DNA from: Burkholderia puraquae
Lineage (GTDB): Bacteria > Pseudomonadota > Gammaproteobacteria > Burkholderiales > Burkholderiaceae
Direction: 5' to 3'
Assembly (NCBI RefSeq): GCF_002099195.1
Contig: NZ_NBYX01000017.1
Span: 100,739 to 164,738 of the forward strand
DNA: 64,000 nt
Shown here: positions 45,258-54,470 of the stretch, piece by piece
How positions within the stretch are numbered: position 1 is the first letter of the stretch
Layout: every line of letters begins with the position of its first letter
Made by a program: the position numbers and the translations under genes
Notes under the pieces: model-generated
The model's database searches: none
Seen by the model: only the letters and a program-made list of their open reading frames with translations
What the model was told of the DNA's origin: nothing

Positions 45258-45279
45258 CCGTGCGGCAATTGCCGCACGG
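45258..45279. repeat. Perfect 22-bp palindrome after htpX
   Basis: CCGTGCGGCAA followed directly by TTGCCGCACGG, an uninterrupted palindrome 11 bases beyond the htpX stop. It could act as a transcription-terminating hairpin with an AATT loop, or as a dimeric protein site. Confidence 0.8.
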
Positions 45280-45290
45280 TGTGCCCTGGA

Positions 45291-46148
45291 TTAGTCGAAG
45301 CGGCCGGTACGCGCCATCTCCATCAGGCGCGCGATGCGCTCCTCGGTGGCCGGGTGCGTCGAGAAGAGGTTCTGCAGGCCGCCACCGTGCAGCGGGTTCA
45401 TGATCATCATCTGCGCGGTGGCCGGATGCTGCTCGGCTGCCTGGAACGGGATGCCCGCTGCATAGCGATGGATCTTGTCGAGCGCGGTCGCGAGCGACTG
45501 CGGATCGCCGGAAATCTGCGCGCCGCCGCGGTCGGCCTCGAACTCGCGGGCCCGCGAAATCGCCATCTGGATCAGCGCGCCGGCGATCGGCGCGAGCAGC
45601 GCGACCGCGATACCCGCGATCGGGTTGGCCGGCCGGCCGTTCTCGTCGCGCCCGCCGAAGAACATCGCGAAGTTCGCGATCGCCGAGATCGCGCCCGCCA
45701 TCGTCGCGGTGATCGTCGAGATCAGGATGTCGCGGTGCTTCACGTGCGCGAGCTCATGCGCCATCACGCCGCGCATCTCGCGCTCCGACAGCACGCGCAG
45801 GATGCCCGTCGTCGCGGCGACCGCCGCATGCTCGGGATTGCGGCCCGTCGCGAACGCGTTCGGCGCATCCTCGTTGATCAGGTAGACGCGCGGCATCGGC
45901 AGGTTCGCGCGCGTGGCCAGCTCGCGCACCATCCGGTAGAACTGCGGCGCGGTGTTCTCGTCGACCTCCTGCGCGTTGTACATGCGCAGCACCATCTTGT
46001 CGGAGAACCAGTACGAGAAGAAATTCATGCCGAGCGCGAACAGCAGCGCGATCGTCATGCCGCGCGAGCCGCCGATCATCCCGCCGATCACGATGAACAG
46101 GGCCGTGATCGCGGCCATCAGCATCGCCGTTTTGACCCAATTGAACAT
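45291..46148 (-). CDS. htpX: Membrane metalloprotease HtpX
   Basis: A 285-aa inner-membrane M48 zinc protease that degrades misfolded membrane proteins together with FtsH. Two N-terminal membrane helices (about 5-25 and 31-48), the zinc motif H131-E132-L-A-H135, and the third ligand Glu in FEADRGGA; a further hydrophobic hairpin lies at about 145-200. AAGGAG sits 5 bases before the ATG at 46148; the GTG/ATG six bases upstream is therefore not the start. Confidence 0.96.
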   Translation of the reverse strand: MFNWVKTAMLMAAITALFIVIGGMIGGSRGMTIALLFALGMNFFSYWFSDKMVLRMYNAQEVDENTAPQFYRMVRELATRANLPMPRVYLINEDAPNAFATGRNPEHAAVAATTGILRVLSEREMRGVMAHELAHVKHRDILISTITATMAGAISAIANFAMFFGGRDENGRPANPIAGIAVALLAPIAGALIQMAISRAREFEADRGGAQISGDPQSLATALDKIHRYAAGIPFQAAEQHPATAQMMIMNPLHGGGLQNLFSTHPATEERIARLMEMARTGRFD

Positions 46149-46248
46149 ACCCACTCCTTATCCGTCAGGGGACCCGCCGCGCATCACAGGACGCGGCGGA
46201 AAATTGTAAGCGATTTGTTAGATAAGGTCTTGCCGGAAAAATTCAATC

Positions 46249-46884
46249 TCAGCGTTGCGATGTTGCAAGACGAAGGCCGAGGCCGACGAAAGCGCTGCCG
46301 ACCGTGCGGTCGAGCCACTTCCTGACGCCCGGTTTGCCGGAAAAGCGCTCCGTGACACTGCCCGCAACCCAGGCAACGACGCTGGTCCACACCGTGCTCA
46401 TCGCGACGAATACGCCGCCGAGGGTCAGGAACGCCCATGCCTTGTGCGGGCTGTCGGCCGACACGAACTGCGGGAAGAACGACACGAAGAACAGCACCAC
46501 CTTCGGGTTCAGCACGTTGGTCCAGAAGCCCTGCATGAACAGCTGGCGCAGCGGCTTCGCGCCTTGCGTGGCCGCCGTGCCCGACGGCTCGGCCGCCTGC
46601 TTCGCGATGATCATCCGCACGCCGAGGTAGATCAGGTAGGCGGCACCGACCAGCTTGATCACCGTGAATGCGGCAGCCGATGCCGCGAGCAGCGCGGTCA
46701 GGCCGAATGCGCAGGCGAGTGCGTGAACGCAGCAGCCGGCCGAAATGCCAAACGCCGACATCAGCCCCGCGCCACGGCCCTGCGCGACGCTGCGGCCGAC
46801 GATATAGGCCGTATCGGGGCCGGGCGTGACGTTCAGCAGGAAGACTGCCAGCACGAAGAAACCGAAATGGGTGATGCCGAACAT
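46249..46884 (-). CDS. LysE/RhtB-family amino acid exporter
   Basis: A 211-aa membrane protein with about six hydrophobic segments. The N-terminal NVTPGPDTAYIVGRSVAQGR and GCCVHALACAFGL blocks and the central FWTNVLNPKVVLFFVSFFPQFV are the LysE/RhtB signature. Such proteins export amino acids or homoserine lactones; the substrate here is unknown. It lies between fmt and htpX on the minus strand. Confidence 0.9.
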   Translation of the reverse strand: MFGITHFGFFVLAVFLLNVTPGPDTAYIVGRSVAQGRGAGLMSAFGISAGCCVHALACAFGLTALLAASAAAFTVIKLVGAAYLIYLGVRMIIAKQAAEPSGTAATQGAKPLRQLFMQGFWTNVLNPKVVLFFVSFFPQFVSADSPHKAWAFLTLGGVFVAMSTVWTSVVAWVAGSVTERFSGKPGVRKWLDRTVGSAFVGLGLRLATSQR

Positions 46885-47004
46885 GAAAACCTCGAAACCG
46901 GAGAGCGCAGGGAAATTCTACGCGCGCCTGCCGCGCCGCGCGACTCGGCCATCCGGCCGATTGCGCACGCCCGGCAGGCCGGGTCGAATGGCGGTCAGGC
47001 CGCT

Positions 47005-47988
47005 TCAGGCAACGTCATTCAGCGCGAAACGCTGGCCCGCGACGAGCGGGGAGCCAGCCAGAAATTCACGGGCGGGCAGCCGCTTGCCGCCCGGCTTCTG
47101 CAACTGCGTGACGCGCAGCGCACCGCTGCCGCACGCGACGACCACGCCTTCCGGCGCGGCTTCGACGATCGTGCCGGGCGCTGCTTCGCCGCGCGCCGCC
47201 ACGGGCTCGGCCGCCCACAGCTTGATCGCCGCGCCGTCGAGCGTCGCGACGCCGCCCGGGAACGGATCGAACGCACGCACCTGGCGCGCGAGCACGTCGG
47301 CCGGCTTGCGCCAGTCGAGCGCCGCTTCGTGCTTGCCGATCTTTTCCGCATAGGTCACGCCGTCGGCCGGTTGCGGCGTCGCCGGCAGCACGCCGTCGCG
47401 CTCGAGCTGCACGAGCGCGTCGACGATCAGTCGCGCGCCTTCGGCAGCGAGCCGGTCGTGCAAGGTCGCGGTCGTCTCGTCGGGCGCAATTGCGACACGC
47501 GCCTCCTCGATCATCGCGCCGGTGTCGAGGCCGATGTCCATCTGCATCAACGTGACGCCCGTCTCGGCGTCGCCGGCTTCGATCGCGCGGTGGATCGGCG
47601 CGGCGCCGCGCCAGCGCGGCAACAGCGATGCATGAATGTTGATGCAGCCGTTGCGGGGAATGTCGAGCACTTCCTGCGGCAGCAGCAGGCCGTACGCGGC
47701 GACCACCATCACGTCATGCGGGGTCGTGCGCAGCAGCTCGATCGCGTCGGCCGCCTCCGCCGGGTACTTGCCCGCGCGGCGCAGCGACGGCGGCTGCGCG
47801 ACGGGCATCCCGTGCTCGACGGCGTAGCGCTTCACCGCGCTCGCCTGCAGTTTCATCCCGCGCCCGGCAGGGCGATCGGGCTGGGTGAGCACGAGCGGCA
47901 CCGGAAAACCGGCCTCGTGGATCGCGGCAAGGGCGGCCGCGGCAAATTCCGGCGTGCCGGCGAAAACTACGCGCAACGTATGGGTCAT
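47005..47988 (-). CDS. fmt: Methionyl-tRNA formyltransferase
   Basis: A 327-aa enzyme that formylates initiator Met-tRNA using 10-formyl-tetrahydrofolate. N-terminal VVFAGTPEFAAAAL, the catalytic Asn/His block GCINIHASLLPRWRGAAPI and the Asp in DIGLDTGAM are visible; the C-terminal OB-like domain follows from about 205. It starts 34 bases after def, the usual def-fmt pair. Confidence 0.97.
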   Translation of the reverse strand: MTHTLRVVFAGTPEFAAAALAAIHEAGFPVPLVLTQPDRPAGRGMKLQASAVKRYAVEHGMPVAQPPSLRRAGKYPAEAADAIELLRTTPHDVMVVAAYGLLLPQEVLDIPRNGCINIHASLLPRWRGAAPIHRAIEAGDAETGVTLMQMDIGLDTGAMIEEARVAIAPDETTATLHDRLAAEGARLIVDALVQLERDGVLPATPQPADGVTYAEKIGKHEAALDWRKPADVLARQVRAFDPFPGGVATLDGAAIKLWAAEPVAARGEAAPGTIVEAAPEGVVVACGSGALRVTQLQKPGGKRLPAREFLAGSPLVAGQRFALNDVA

Positions 47989-48022
47989 GACAGCATTCGG
48001 GGTCGGGCAGGGTGAGCGCGCG

Positions 48023-48526
48023 TCACATCGCGCGTTCGAGTTTCTTCATCTTCGTCTTGATGCGCGTCTGCTTGAGCGGCGACAGGTATTCGACGAACAC
48101 GCGCCCCATCAGGTGATCCATCTCGTGCTGGACGCACACGGCCAGCAGGCCCTCGCAGTCGAGCTCGAAGGTCTCGCCCTGCTCGTTGAGCGCGCGCACG
48201 CGCACGTGATCGGGACGCTCGACTTCGTCGTAGATGCCGGGCACCGACAGGCAGCCCTCTTCATAGATCTGCTTCGCATCGCTCGACCACACGATCTCGG
48301 GGTTGATGAACGCGCGCAGCTCGTTCTTCTCCTCGGAGACGTCGATCACGATCACGCGTTCGTGCACGTCGACCTGCGTGGCCGCAAGGCCGATGCCCGG
48401 CGCCGCGTACATGGTCTCGGCCATGTCGGCGACGAGCTTGCGGATCCGGTCGTCGACCTTGTCGACGGGCTTCGCGACCTTGTGCAGCCGCTTGTCGGGG
48501 TAATGAAGAATATTGAGTAAAGCCAT
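48023..48526 (-). CDS. def: Peptide deformylase
   Basis: A 167-aa metalloenzyme removing the N-formyl group from nascent proteins. Motif 1 GIGLAATQ (44-51), motif 2 EGCLS with metal ligand C92, and motif 3 HEMDH with H134, E135 and H138. It is first in def-fmt and divergent from dprA. Confidence 0.98.
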   Translation of the reverse strand: MALLNILHYPDKRLHKVAKPVDKVDDRIRKLVADMAETMYAAPGIGLAATQVDVHERVIVIDVSEEKNELRAFINPEIVWSSDAKQIYEEGCLSVPGIYDEVERPDHVRVRALNEQGETFELDCEGLLAVCVQHEMDHLMGRVFVEYLSPLKQTRIKTKMKKLERAM

Positions 48527-48756
48527 GGCGTTCGGTAATCGGTGAAGCGGCGTGCCGCATCGGCCATCCGGCCAGCTGGCGCCGCCGCCGGGATGCAATG
48601 AAGATGAGGCGGACGCGCGGCGAATCAATGCCGCGGATCATGCCCCCTGCAATTGGCCGGGCGCCTGCGCGCGCGGCCCTGTCGAGTATTTCGGATGATG
48701 AAAATTTTATCATGGCGCCACGCGGTCCGCTGGCCACCGCATTCGAGGGGCGCCTC
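48527..48756. promoter_or_regulatory. Divergent region def / dprA
   Basis: 230 bases between the two start codons. An AT-rich patch at 48697-48712 (GATGAAAATTTTATC) is the most likely promoter core. An ATG at 48712 is in frame with dprA but lacks a ribosome binding site. Confidence 0.45.
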
Positions 48757-50058
48757 ATGTCGCCGCAAGCGCTGACCACCTCCGCCGTGCGCGCGTGGCT
48801 GCAGCTCGCGCATGCGCCCGGCCTCGCCCCCGCCGTGCTGGAAGCACTGCTCGATGCGTTCGGCTCGCCGGACGCGCTGCTACGCGCGTCCGGCCAGGCC
48901 ATCGCCGCCGTCACCAGCCCCGCCGCTGCCCAGGCCGTGCGCGCGAGCGAGCGCGGCGATCTCGACGCGCGCACCGACACCGTGCTCGCCTGGCTCGACG
49001 CGCCGGGCAATGTGCTCGTCACGCTCAACGATCCGGCCTACCCGCCGCGGCTGCGCGACCTGCACGATCCGCCACCGCTGCTATATGTAAAGGGCCGGCT
49101 CGACCTGCTGCACGCACGCTGTCTCGCCGTGGTCGGCAGCCGTCACGCGACGCCGCAAGGGCTCGCCGACGCGACACGCTTCGCACGCGAGCTGTCCGAC
49201 GCCGGGCTTCCGATCGTGTCGGGCCTCGCGCTCGGGATCGACGGCGCCGCGCATCGCGGCGGGCTCGACGGCCGGTCGGGCACGGTCGCGGTGATCGCGA
49301 CCGGCGCCGATCTCGTCTATCCGGCGCGGCACTGCGCGCTCGCCCACGAAATCGCCGCACGCGGCGCGATCGTGTCGGAATGGCCGCTCGGCACGCCGGC
49401 CCGCGCCGCGCACTTCCCGCAGCGCAACCGGCTGATCGCCGCGCTCGCGATCGGTGCGCTCGTCGTCGAGGCCGCGCCGCGCTCCGGCTCGCTGATCACC
49501 GCGCGGCTCGCGAACGAACTGGGGCGCGATGTGTTCGCGATGCCGGGGTCGATCCACGCGCCGCTCGCGCAGGGCTGCCATGCACTGATCCGCGACGGCG
49601 CGAAGCTGACGGCGACGCCGCTCGACGTGCTCGAGGAATACGGGCTGGGCGAACCGAATACCGGCGTGGCGGGCGGTGCGGCGTGCTCCGGGCATCGGGG
49701 CGCGAACGCTGGCGACATCCGCGAAACCACGGCCGCCATTCAGCGCGCCGCCGCCAGCGGCACACAAACTGGCGACGCCGTTCCGGCCACCGCGCCCGCC
49801 CCGGCCGAAGCACCGTCGTCGGCGCCACAGCTGCCCGGCAGCCCGTCCGAACAGGCCCTGCTTGCCGCATTGGGATACAGCCCCGTCACCTACGAATGGC
49901 TCGCCGAGCACAGCGGCCTGTCCGACGACGTGCTGCACCGCACGCTGCTTGCACTGGAACTGGCCGGCCGCGTCGCCAGCCTCCCCGGCGGGCGCTTCGC
50001 GCGGCTTGACGCAGCGCGCACCCCGCCCGTGCACGGCGTGCTACATTCCCCCGCATAG
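48757..50058 (+). CDS. dprA: DNA processing protein DprA (Smf)
   Basis: A 433-aa single-stranded-DNA binding protein that loads RecA on incoming DNA during natural transformation. The Rossmann-like domain shows VVGSRHATPQGL, PIVSGLALGIDGAAHRGGL, GTGADLVYPARH-type ATGADLVYPARH, and PRSGSLITARLANELGRDVFAMPG. A low-complexity linker (about 315-365) leads to a C-terminal winged-helix domain (TYEWLAEHSGLSDDVLHRTLLALELAG). The start at 48757 has GAGGGG upstream; longer in-frame starts at 48712 or 48598 are less likely. Confidence 0.93.
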   Translation: MSPQALTTSAVRAWLQLAHAPGLAPAVLEALLDAFGSPDALLRASGQAIAAVTSPAAAQAVRASERGDLDARTDTVLAWLDAPGNVLVTLNDPAYPPRLRDLHDPPPLLYVKGRLDLLHARCLAVVGSRHATPQGLADATRFARELSDAGLPIVSGLALGIDGAAHRGGLDGRSGTVAVIATGADLVYPARHCALAHEIAARGAIVSEWPLGTPARAAHFPQRNRLIAALAIGALVVEAAPRSGSLITARLANELGRDVFAMPGSIHAPLAQGCHALIRDGAKLTATPLDVLEEYGLGEPNTGVAGGAACSGHRGANAGDIRETTAAIQRAAASGTQTGDAVPATAPAPAEAPSSAPQLPGSPSEQALLAALGYSPVTYEWLAEHSGLSDDVLHRTLLALELAGRVASLPGGRFARLDAARTPPVHGVLHSPA

Positions 50059-50094
50059 GGGCGGCCACGCCGCCGACGCTACCCAAGGAAATCC

Positions 50095-50475
50095 ATGCCC
50101 GCGCTGAATCTCGACACCGATGCGGATCGGATCGCCGAGCGCCTCGCCGATCCCGGCACGTTGCTCGTCGCCTGCCTGTGCGCCGAGTGGTGCGGCACGT
50201 GCCGCGACTACCGGACAGCCTTCGACCAGCTCGCCGACGCACATCCGGACGCCTGCTTCGCCTGGATCGACATCGAAACGCATGCCGACCAGCTCGACGA
50301 TCTCGACGTCGAGAACTTCCCGACGATCCTGATCGAAGATACCCACACCGCACGCTTCTTCGGCACGGTGCTACCGCACGCGGCGATCGTCGAGCGGATG
50401 CTGTCCGACCTGAGTGCAGTACCCGGTGCGCCGCACGCACCGAAATTGCGCAACGTCCTGGCCGTCGAAGCCTGA
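50095..50475 (+). CDS. Thioredoxin-family protein (CGTC)
   Basis: A 126-aa thioredoxin-fold protein without a signal peptide, so cytoplasmic. The active-site region is CAEWCGTCRDYR, with CGTC in place of the CGPC of thioredoxin, and the cis-Pro turn is NFPTILIED. Probably a thiol reductase or chaperone-like partner; the target is unknown. AAGGAA precedes the ATG. It lies between dprA and topB on the same strand. Confidence 0.88.
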   Translation: MPALNLDTDADRIAERLADPGTLLVACLCAEWCGTCRDYRTAFDQLADAHPDACFAWIDIETHADQLDDLDVENFPTILIEDTHTARFFGTVLPHAAIVERMLSDLSAVPGAPHAPKLRNVLAVEA

Positions 50476-50669
50476 ATTTCGCGAGCCGGCCCGGTGGTTT
50501 TGCGCGCGTTTGCGCACCCTGCTGCGCCGGGCGCTTGCCGCCGTTGCAGCCCCCCTCTATGATGAGCCGCTTTTTGCACGCTGAGCCGCCGTCACTGCGG
50601 CGTGTGCTATAAAGCGGTCGTAAAAGGGACCCACAACCGGCGAACCCGGTCTACCAACACACACCTGTC

Positions 50670-53291
50670 ATGTCCAAAGCACTGATCATTGCGGAAAAGC
50701 CTTCTGTCGCGAACGACATCGCACGCGCTTTGGGCGGCTTTACCAAGCATGACGAGTATTACGAAAGCGACGATTTCGTCCTTTCGTCCGCTGTCGGCCA
50801 CCTGCTGGAAATCGCCGCCCCGGAAGAGTACGAGGTCAAGCGCGGGAAATGGAGCTTCGCGCATCTGCCCGTTATCCCCCCGCATTTCGACCTGAACCCG
50901 ATCGCAAAAAGCGAGTCGCGCCTCAAAGTGCTCACCAAGCTGTTGAAGCGCAAGGATGTCGACCGCCTGATCAACGCATGCGACGCGGGGCGCGAGGGCG
51001 AGCTGATTTTCCGCCTGATCGCACAGCACGCGAAGGCGAAGCAGCCGGTCCAGCGCCTGTGGCTGCAGTCGATGACGCCGCAGGCGATCCGCGACGGCTT
51101 CGCGAACCTGCGCAGCGACGCGGACATGCTGCCGCTCGCCGACGCCGCACGCTGCCGCTCGGAAGCCGACTGGCTCGTCGGGATCAACGGCACCCGCGCG
51201 ATGACCGCGTTCAACAGCAAGGGCGGCGGCTTCTTCCTGACCACCGTCGGCCGCGTTCAGACGCCAACGCTGTCGATCGTCGTCGAACGCGAAGAGAAAA
51301 TCCGCCGCTTCATCCCGCGCGACTATTGGGAAGTGAAGGCCGAATTCGCGTGCGCGGGAGGCTTCTACGAAGGCAAGTGGTACGACCCGAAATTCAAGCG
51401 CGACGAATTCGATCCGGAAAGACGCGACTCCCGCCTGTGGAGCCTGCCGGCTGCCGAAACGATCGTCGCCGCGTGCCGCGACCAGGTCGGCACGGTCTCC
51501 GAGGAATCGAAGCCGTCGACGCAACTGTCGCCGCTGCTGTTCGACCTGACGAGCCTGCAGCGCGAAGCGAACAGCCGCTTCGGCTTCTCCGCGAAGAACA
51601 CGCTCGGCCTCGCGCAGGCGCTGTATGAAAAGCACAAGGTGCTGACCTACCCGCGTACCGACGCGCGAGCACTGCCGGAAGACTATCTGTCGACGGTTCA
51701 GTCCACGCTCGAGATGCTCAAGGAGAGCAACAACTACCTGCCGCATGCAAAGCAGGTGCTCGACAAGGGCTGGGTGAAGCCGAACAAGCGGATCTTCGAC
51801 AACTCGAAGATCAGCGACCACTTTGCAATCATCCCGACGCTGCAGGCACCGAAGTCGCTGTCCGAGCCGGAGCAGAAGCTGTACGACATGGTCGTGAAGC
51901 GCTTCCTCGCCGTGTTCTTCCCTGCCGCCGAATTCCGCGTCACGACGCGGATCACCGAAGTCGCCGGCCATCATTTCAAGACCGAAGGCAAGGTGCTCGT
52001 CGAGCCGGGCTGGCTGCAGGTGTACGGCCGCGACGCCGAAGGCGCGGATGCGAACCTCGTGCCGGTGCAGAAGGACGAGAAGGTGAAGACGGACGAAATC
52101 GCCGCCGTCGCGCTCGTCACGAAGCCGCCCGCACGCTATTCGGAAGCGACGCTGCTGTCCGCGATGGAAGGCGCGGGCAAGCTCGTCGAGGACGACGAAC
52201 TGCGCGAAGCGATGGCCGCGAAGGGCCTCGGCACGCCGGCCACGCGCGCGGCGATCATCGAAGGCCTGCTCGGCGAGAAATACCTCGTGCGCGAAGGCCG
52301 CGAGCTGATCCCGACCGCGAAAGCGTTCCAGCTGATGACGCTGCTGCGCGGGCTCGGCGTGAAGGAACTGACCGCGCCCGAACTCACCGGCGAATGGGAA
52401 TACAAGCTGTCGCAGATGGAGCGCGGCAACCTCGGGCGCGAAGCGTTCATGCAGGAAATCGCCCGCATGACGCAGCAGATCGTCAAGCGCGCGAAGGAAT
52501 ACGATTCCGACACGATCCCCGGCGACTACGCGACGCTCGAGACGCCGTGCCCGAACTGCGGCGGCCAGGTGAAGGAAAACTACCGCCGCTTCGCGTGCAC
52601 GAAGTGCGAGTTCTCGATCTCGAAGATTCCGGGCAGCCGGCAGTTCGAGATCGCAGAGGTCGAGGAGCTGCTGCGAGAGAAGACGATCGGACCGCTGTCC
52701 GGCTTCCGCAGCAAGATGGGCCGCCCGTTCTCGGCGATCCTCAAGCTGTCCTTCGACGACGAGACGAAGAACTACAAGCTCGAGTTCGATTTCGGCCAGG
52801 ACCAGGGCGGCGAAGAAGGCGAAGCGCCCGACTTCTCCGCTCAGGAGCCGGTCGGCGCATGCCCGAAGTGCAAGGGCCGCGTGTTCGAGCATGGGATGAG
52901 CTACGTGTGCGAGCACTCGGTGGCCAACCCGAAGACCTGCGACTTCCGCTCGGGCAAGGTGATCCTGCAGCAGGAAATCACGCGCGAGCAGATGGGCAAG
53001 CTGCTCGCCGACGGCCGCACGGATCTGCTGCCGAGCTTCAAGTCGTCGCGTACGGGCCGCAACTTCAAGGCATTCCTCGTGAAGCAGCCGGACGGCAAGA
53101 TCGGCTTCGAGTTCGAGAAGAAGGAGCCGAAGGCCGCCGCCGCGAAGAAGACGGCAAAATCGGCGACGAAGGATGCCGAAACCGTGACGGAAGGCGCCGA
53201 AGAGAAACCGGCACCGGCTCGCAAGACCGCTGCCAAGACCGCGACCAAGACGGCCGCTCGCAAAACGACGGCGCGCAAGACCGGCTCGTAA
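50670..53291 (+). CDS. topB: DNA topoisomerase III (type IA)
   Basis: An 873-aa type IA topoisomerase that relaxes and decatenates DNA. N-terminal Toprim domain ALIIAEKPSVA with NACDAGREGELIFR; active-site Tyr Y327 in LTYPRTDARALPEDY; GRVQTPTLSIVV in the core. After about residue 625 there are two zinc-ribbon-like blocks (CPNCGG...CTKC; CPKCKG...CEHS...CDF) and a Lys/Ala-rich tail (about 825-873, KTAAKTATKTAARK), probably for non-specific DNA binding. The length exceeds E. coli TopB because of this C-terminal region. Confidence 0.94.
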   Translation: MSKALIIAEKPSVANDIARALGGFTKHDEYYESDDFVLSSAVGHLLEIAAPEEYEVKRGKWSFAHLPVIPPHFDLNPIAKSESRLKVLTKLLKRKDVDRLINACDAGREGELIFRLIAQHAKAKQPVQRLWLQSMTPQAIRDGFANLRSDADMLPLADAARCRSEADWLVGINGTRAMTAFNSKGGGFFLTTVGRVQTPTLSIVVEREEKIRRFIPRDYWEVKAEFACAGGFYEGKWYDPKFKRDEFDPERRDSRLWSLPAAETIVAACRDQVGTVSEESKPSTQLSPLLFDLTSLQREANSRFGFSAKNTLGLAQALYEKHKVLTYPRTDARALPEDYLSTVQSTLEMLKESNNYLPHAKQVLDKGWVKPNKRIFDNSKISDHFAIIPTLQAPKSLSEPEQKLYDMVVKRFLAVFFPAAEFRVTTRITEVAGHHFKTEGKVLVEPGWLQVYGRDAEGADANLVPVQKDEKVKTDEIAAVALVTKPPARYSEATLLSAMEGAGKLVEDDELREAMAAKGLGTPATRAAIIEGLLGEKYLVREGRELIPTAKAFQLMTLLRGLGVKELTAPELTGEWEYKLSQMERGNLGREAFMQEIARMTQQIVKRAKEYDSDTIPGDYATLETPCPNCGGQVKENYRRFACTKCEFSISKIPGSRQFEIAEVEELLREKTIGPLSGFRSKMGRPFSAILKLSFDDETKNYKLEFDFGQDQGGEEGEAPDFSAQEPVGACPKCKGRVFEHGMSYVCEHSVANPKTCDFRSGKVILQQEITREQMGKLLADGRTDLLPSFKSSRTGRNFKAFLVKQPDGKIGFEFEKKEPKAAAAKKTAKSATKDAETVTEGAEEKPAPARKTAAKTATKTAARKTTARKTGS

Positions 53292-53345
53292 CGACCGGGA
53301 CACCGGGGCTTCCCCCGGCGCATCCGGCTCCGGCAGGCAGCCATA

Positions 53346-53381
53346 AAAAAACGCGGATCGATTGCTCGATCCGCGTTTTTT
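53346..53381. terminator. Bidirectional terminator between topB and lysR-type gene
   Basis: Perfect 16-bp stem (53346-53361 with 53366-53381), TTGC loop, with A and T runs on either side, so it works for both convergent genes. Confidence 0.92.
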
Positions 53382-53420
53382 CTTTGTGCCGGGGCAACCG
53401 CCGCCCGGCCGTCGCGCCCG

Positions 53421-54470
53421 TTACAGCGGCGACGGCGCCGCGACGCGCGTGCGCGTCGAACGCGGCAGGCGCGGCGACAGGTTCGGGTCGGCCGCTTCCG
53501 GCTGCTCGGCACGCGTCTCGACACCGATCGGCGCGAGCGCAGAACTCTGCGCGGCCCACTGCTCGCCCATCGTCGCGTCGGTCGAGTGGCTGAAATACTC
53601 GACGAGGTGGTCGATGAACGTGCGCACCTTCGCGGGCAGATGGCGCCGGCTCGGGTAAGCGATGTTGATCTCGACCTGCGGCAGCCGGAAATCCGGCAGC
53701 AGCCGCACGAGCGCGCCGCGCGCGATGTCGCCGCCGATCAGGTAGCTCGGCAGGATCGCGACACCCATCCCGAGCAGCGCGAACTGGCGCAGCATCGCGG
53801 TGTTGTTCGCGACGATCACGTTGGTCGGGCGCACGCGCACTTCGCCGTCCGGCCCCGTGAACACGCGCTCGTCGCCCCAGTATTCGTTCGGCAGGCTCAG
53901 GCTCGGGTGTGCGGCGAGATGCTCCGGATGGGTCGGCACGCCGTGCTTCTCCAGATAGCTCGGCGTCGCGCACACGGTCATGCAGCCGGTGGTCAGGCGC
54001 CGCGTGACGATGCTCGCGCTGCGCATCTGGCGCGTGACGACAATGCCGACGTCGAAGCCTTCCTCGACGAGATCGACCTGCCGGTCGACCAGCGTGAGAT
54101 CCGGTACCACTTTCGGGAAATTCTCCGTGTACGACTGCAACACGGGCGCGAGGTTATGCAGGCCGAACACGACCGGCGCAACGATGCGCAACGTGCCGAC
54201 CGGCTCGTGATTGCGCGCAACGACCATCTGCTCGACGTCCTCGAGCTCGTCGAGGATCTGGCGAGCACGCTCCAGATAGACCTGGCCTGATTCCGTCAGG
54301 GAAAGGCTGCGCGTGGTGCGGTTCAGCAAACGCGTGCCGAGCCGGCCTTCCAGATCGGCGACGTGACGCGTCGCGACCGCGTTGGAGATATCCATTGCAC
54401 TCGCGGCCCGCGCAAAACTGCCGAGATCTGCAACCTTGACGAACACGCGCATCGACTGCAAATGATCCAT
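53421..54470 (-). CDS. LysR-family transcriptional regulator
   Basis: A 349-aa LTTR. N-terminal winged HTH: FVKVADLGSFARAASAMDISNAVATRHVADLEGRLGTRLLNRTTR, split over residues 10-54; a linker helix and a periplasmic-binding-like effector domain (about 90-300). The last ~45 residues are a Pro/Arg-rich tail absent from most LTTRs. AGGAG precedes the ATG on the minus strand. It is divergent from a 2-hydroxyacid dehydrogenase, with a near-perfect inverted repeat between them, so autoregulation and control of that neighbour are likely. The inducer is unknown. Confidence 0.92.
   Translation of the reverse strand: MDHLQSMRVFVKVADLGSFARAASAMDISNAVATRHVADLEGRLGTRLLNRTTRSLSLTESGQVYLERARQILDELEDVEQMVVARNHEPVGTLRIVAPVVFGLHNLAPVLQSYTENFPKVVPDLTLVDRQVDLVEEGFDVGIVVTRQMRSASIVTRRLTTGCMTVCATPSYLEKHGVPTHPEHLAAHPSLSLPNEYWGDERVFTGPDGEVRVRPTNVIVANNTAMLRQFALLGMGVAILPSYLIGGDIARGALVRLLPDFRLPQVEINIAYPSRRHLPAKVRTFIDHLVEYFSHSTDATMGEQWAAQSSALAPIGVETRAEQPEAADPNLSPRLPRSTRTRVAAPSPL

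Noticed and set aside
50607..53303. An 898-codon minus-strand frame opposite topoisomerase III
   Set aside because: Shadow of topB third-position GC bias; composition is unlike real proteins and there is no motif.
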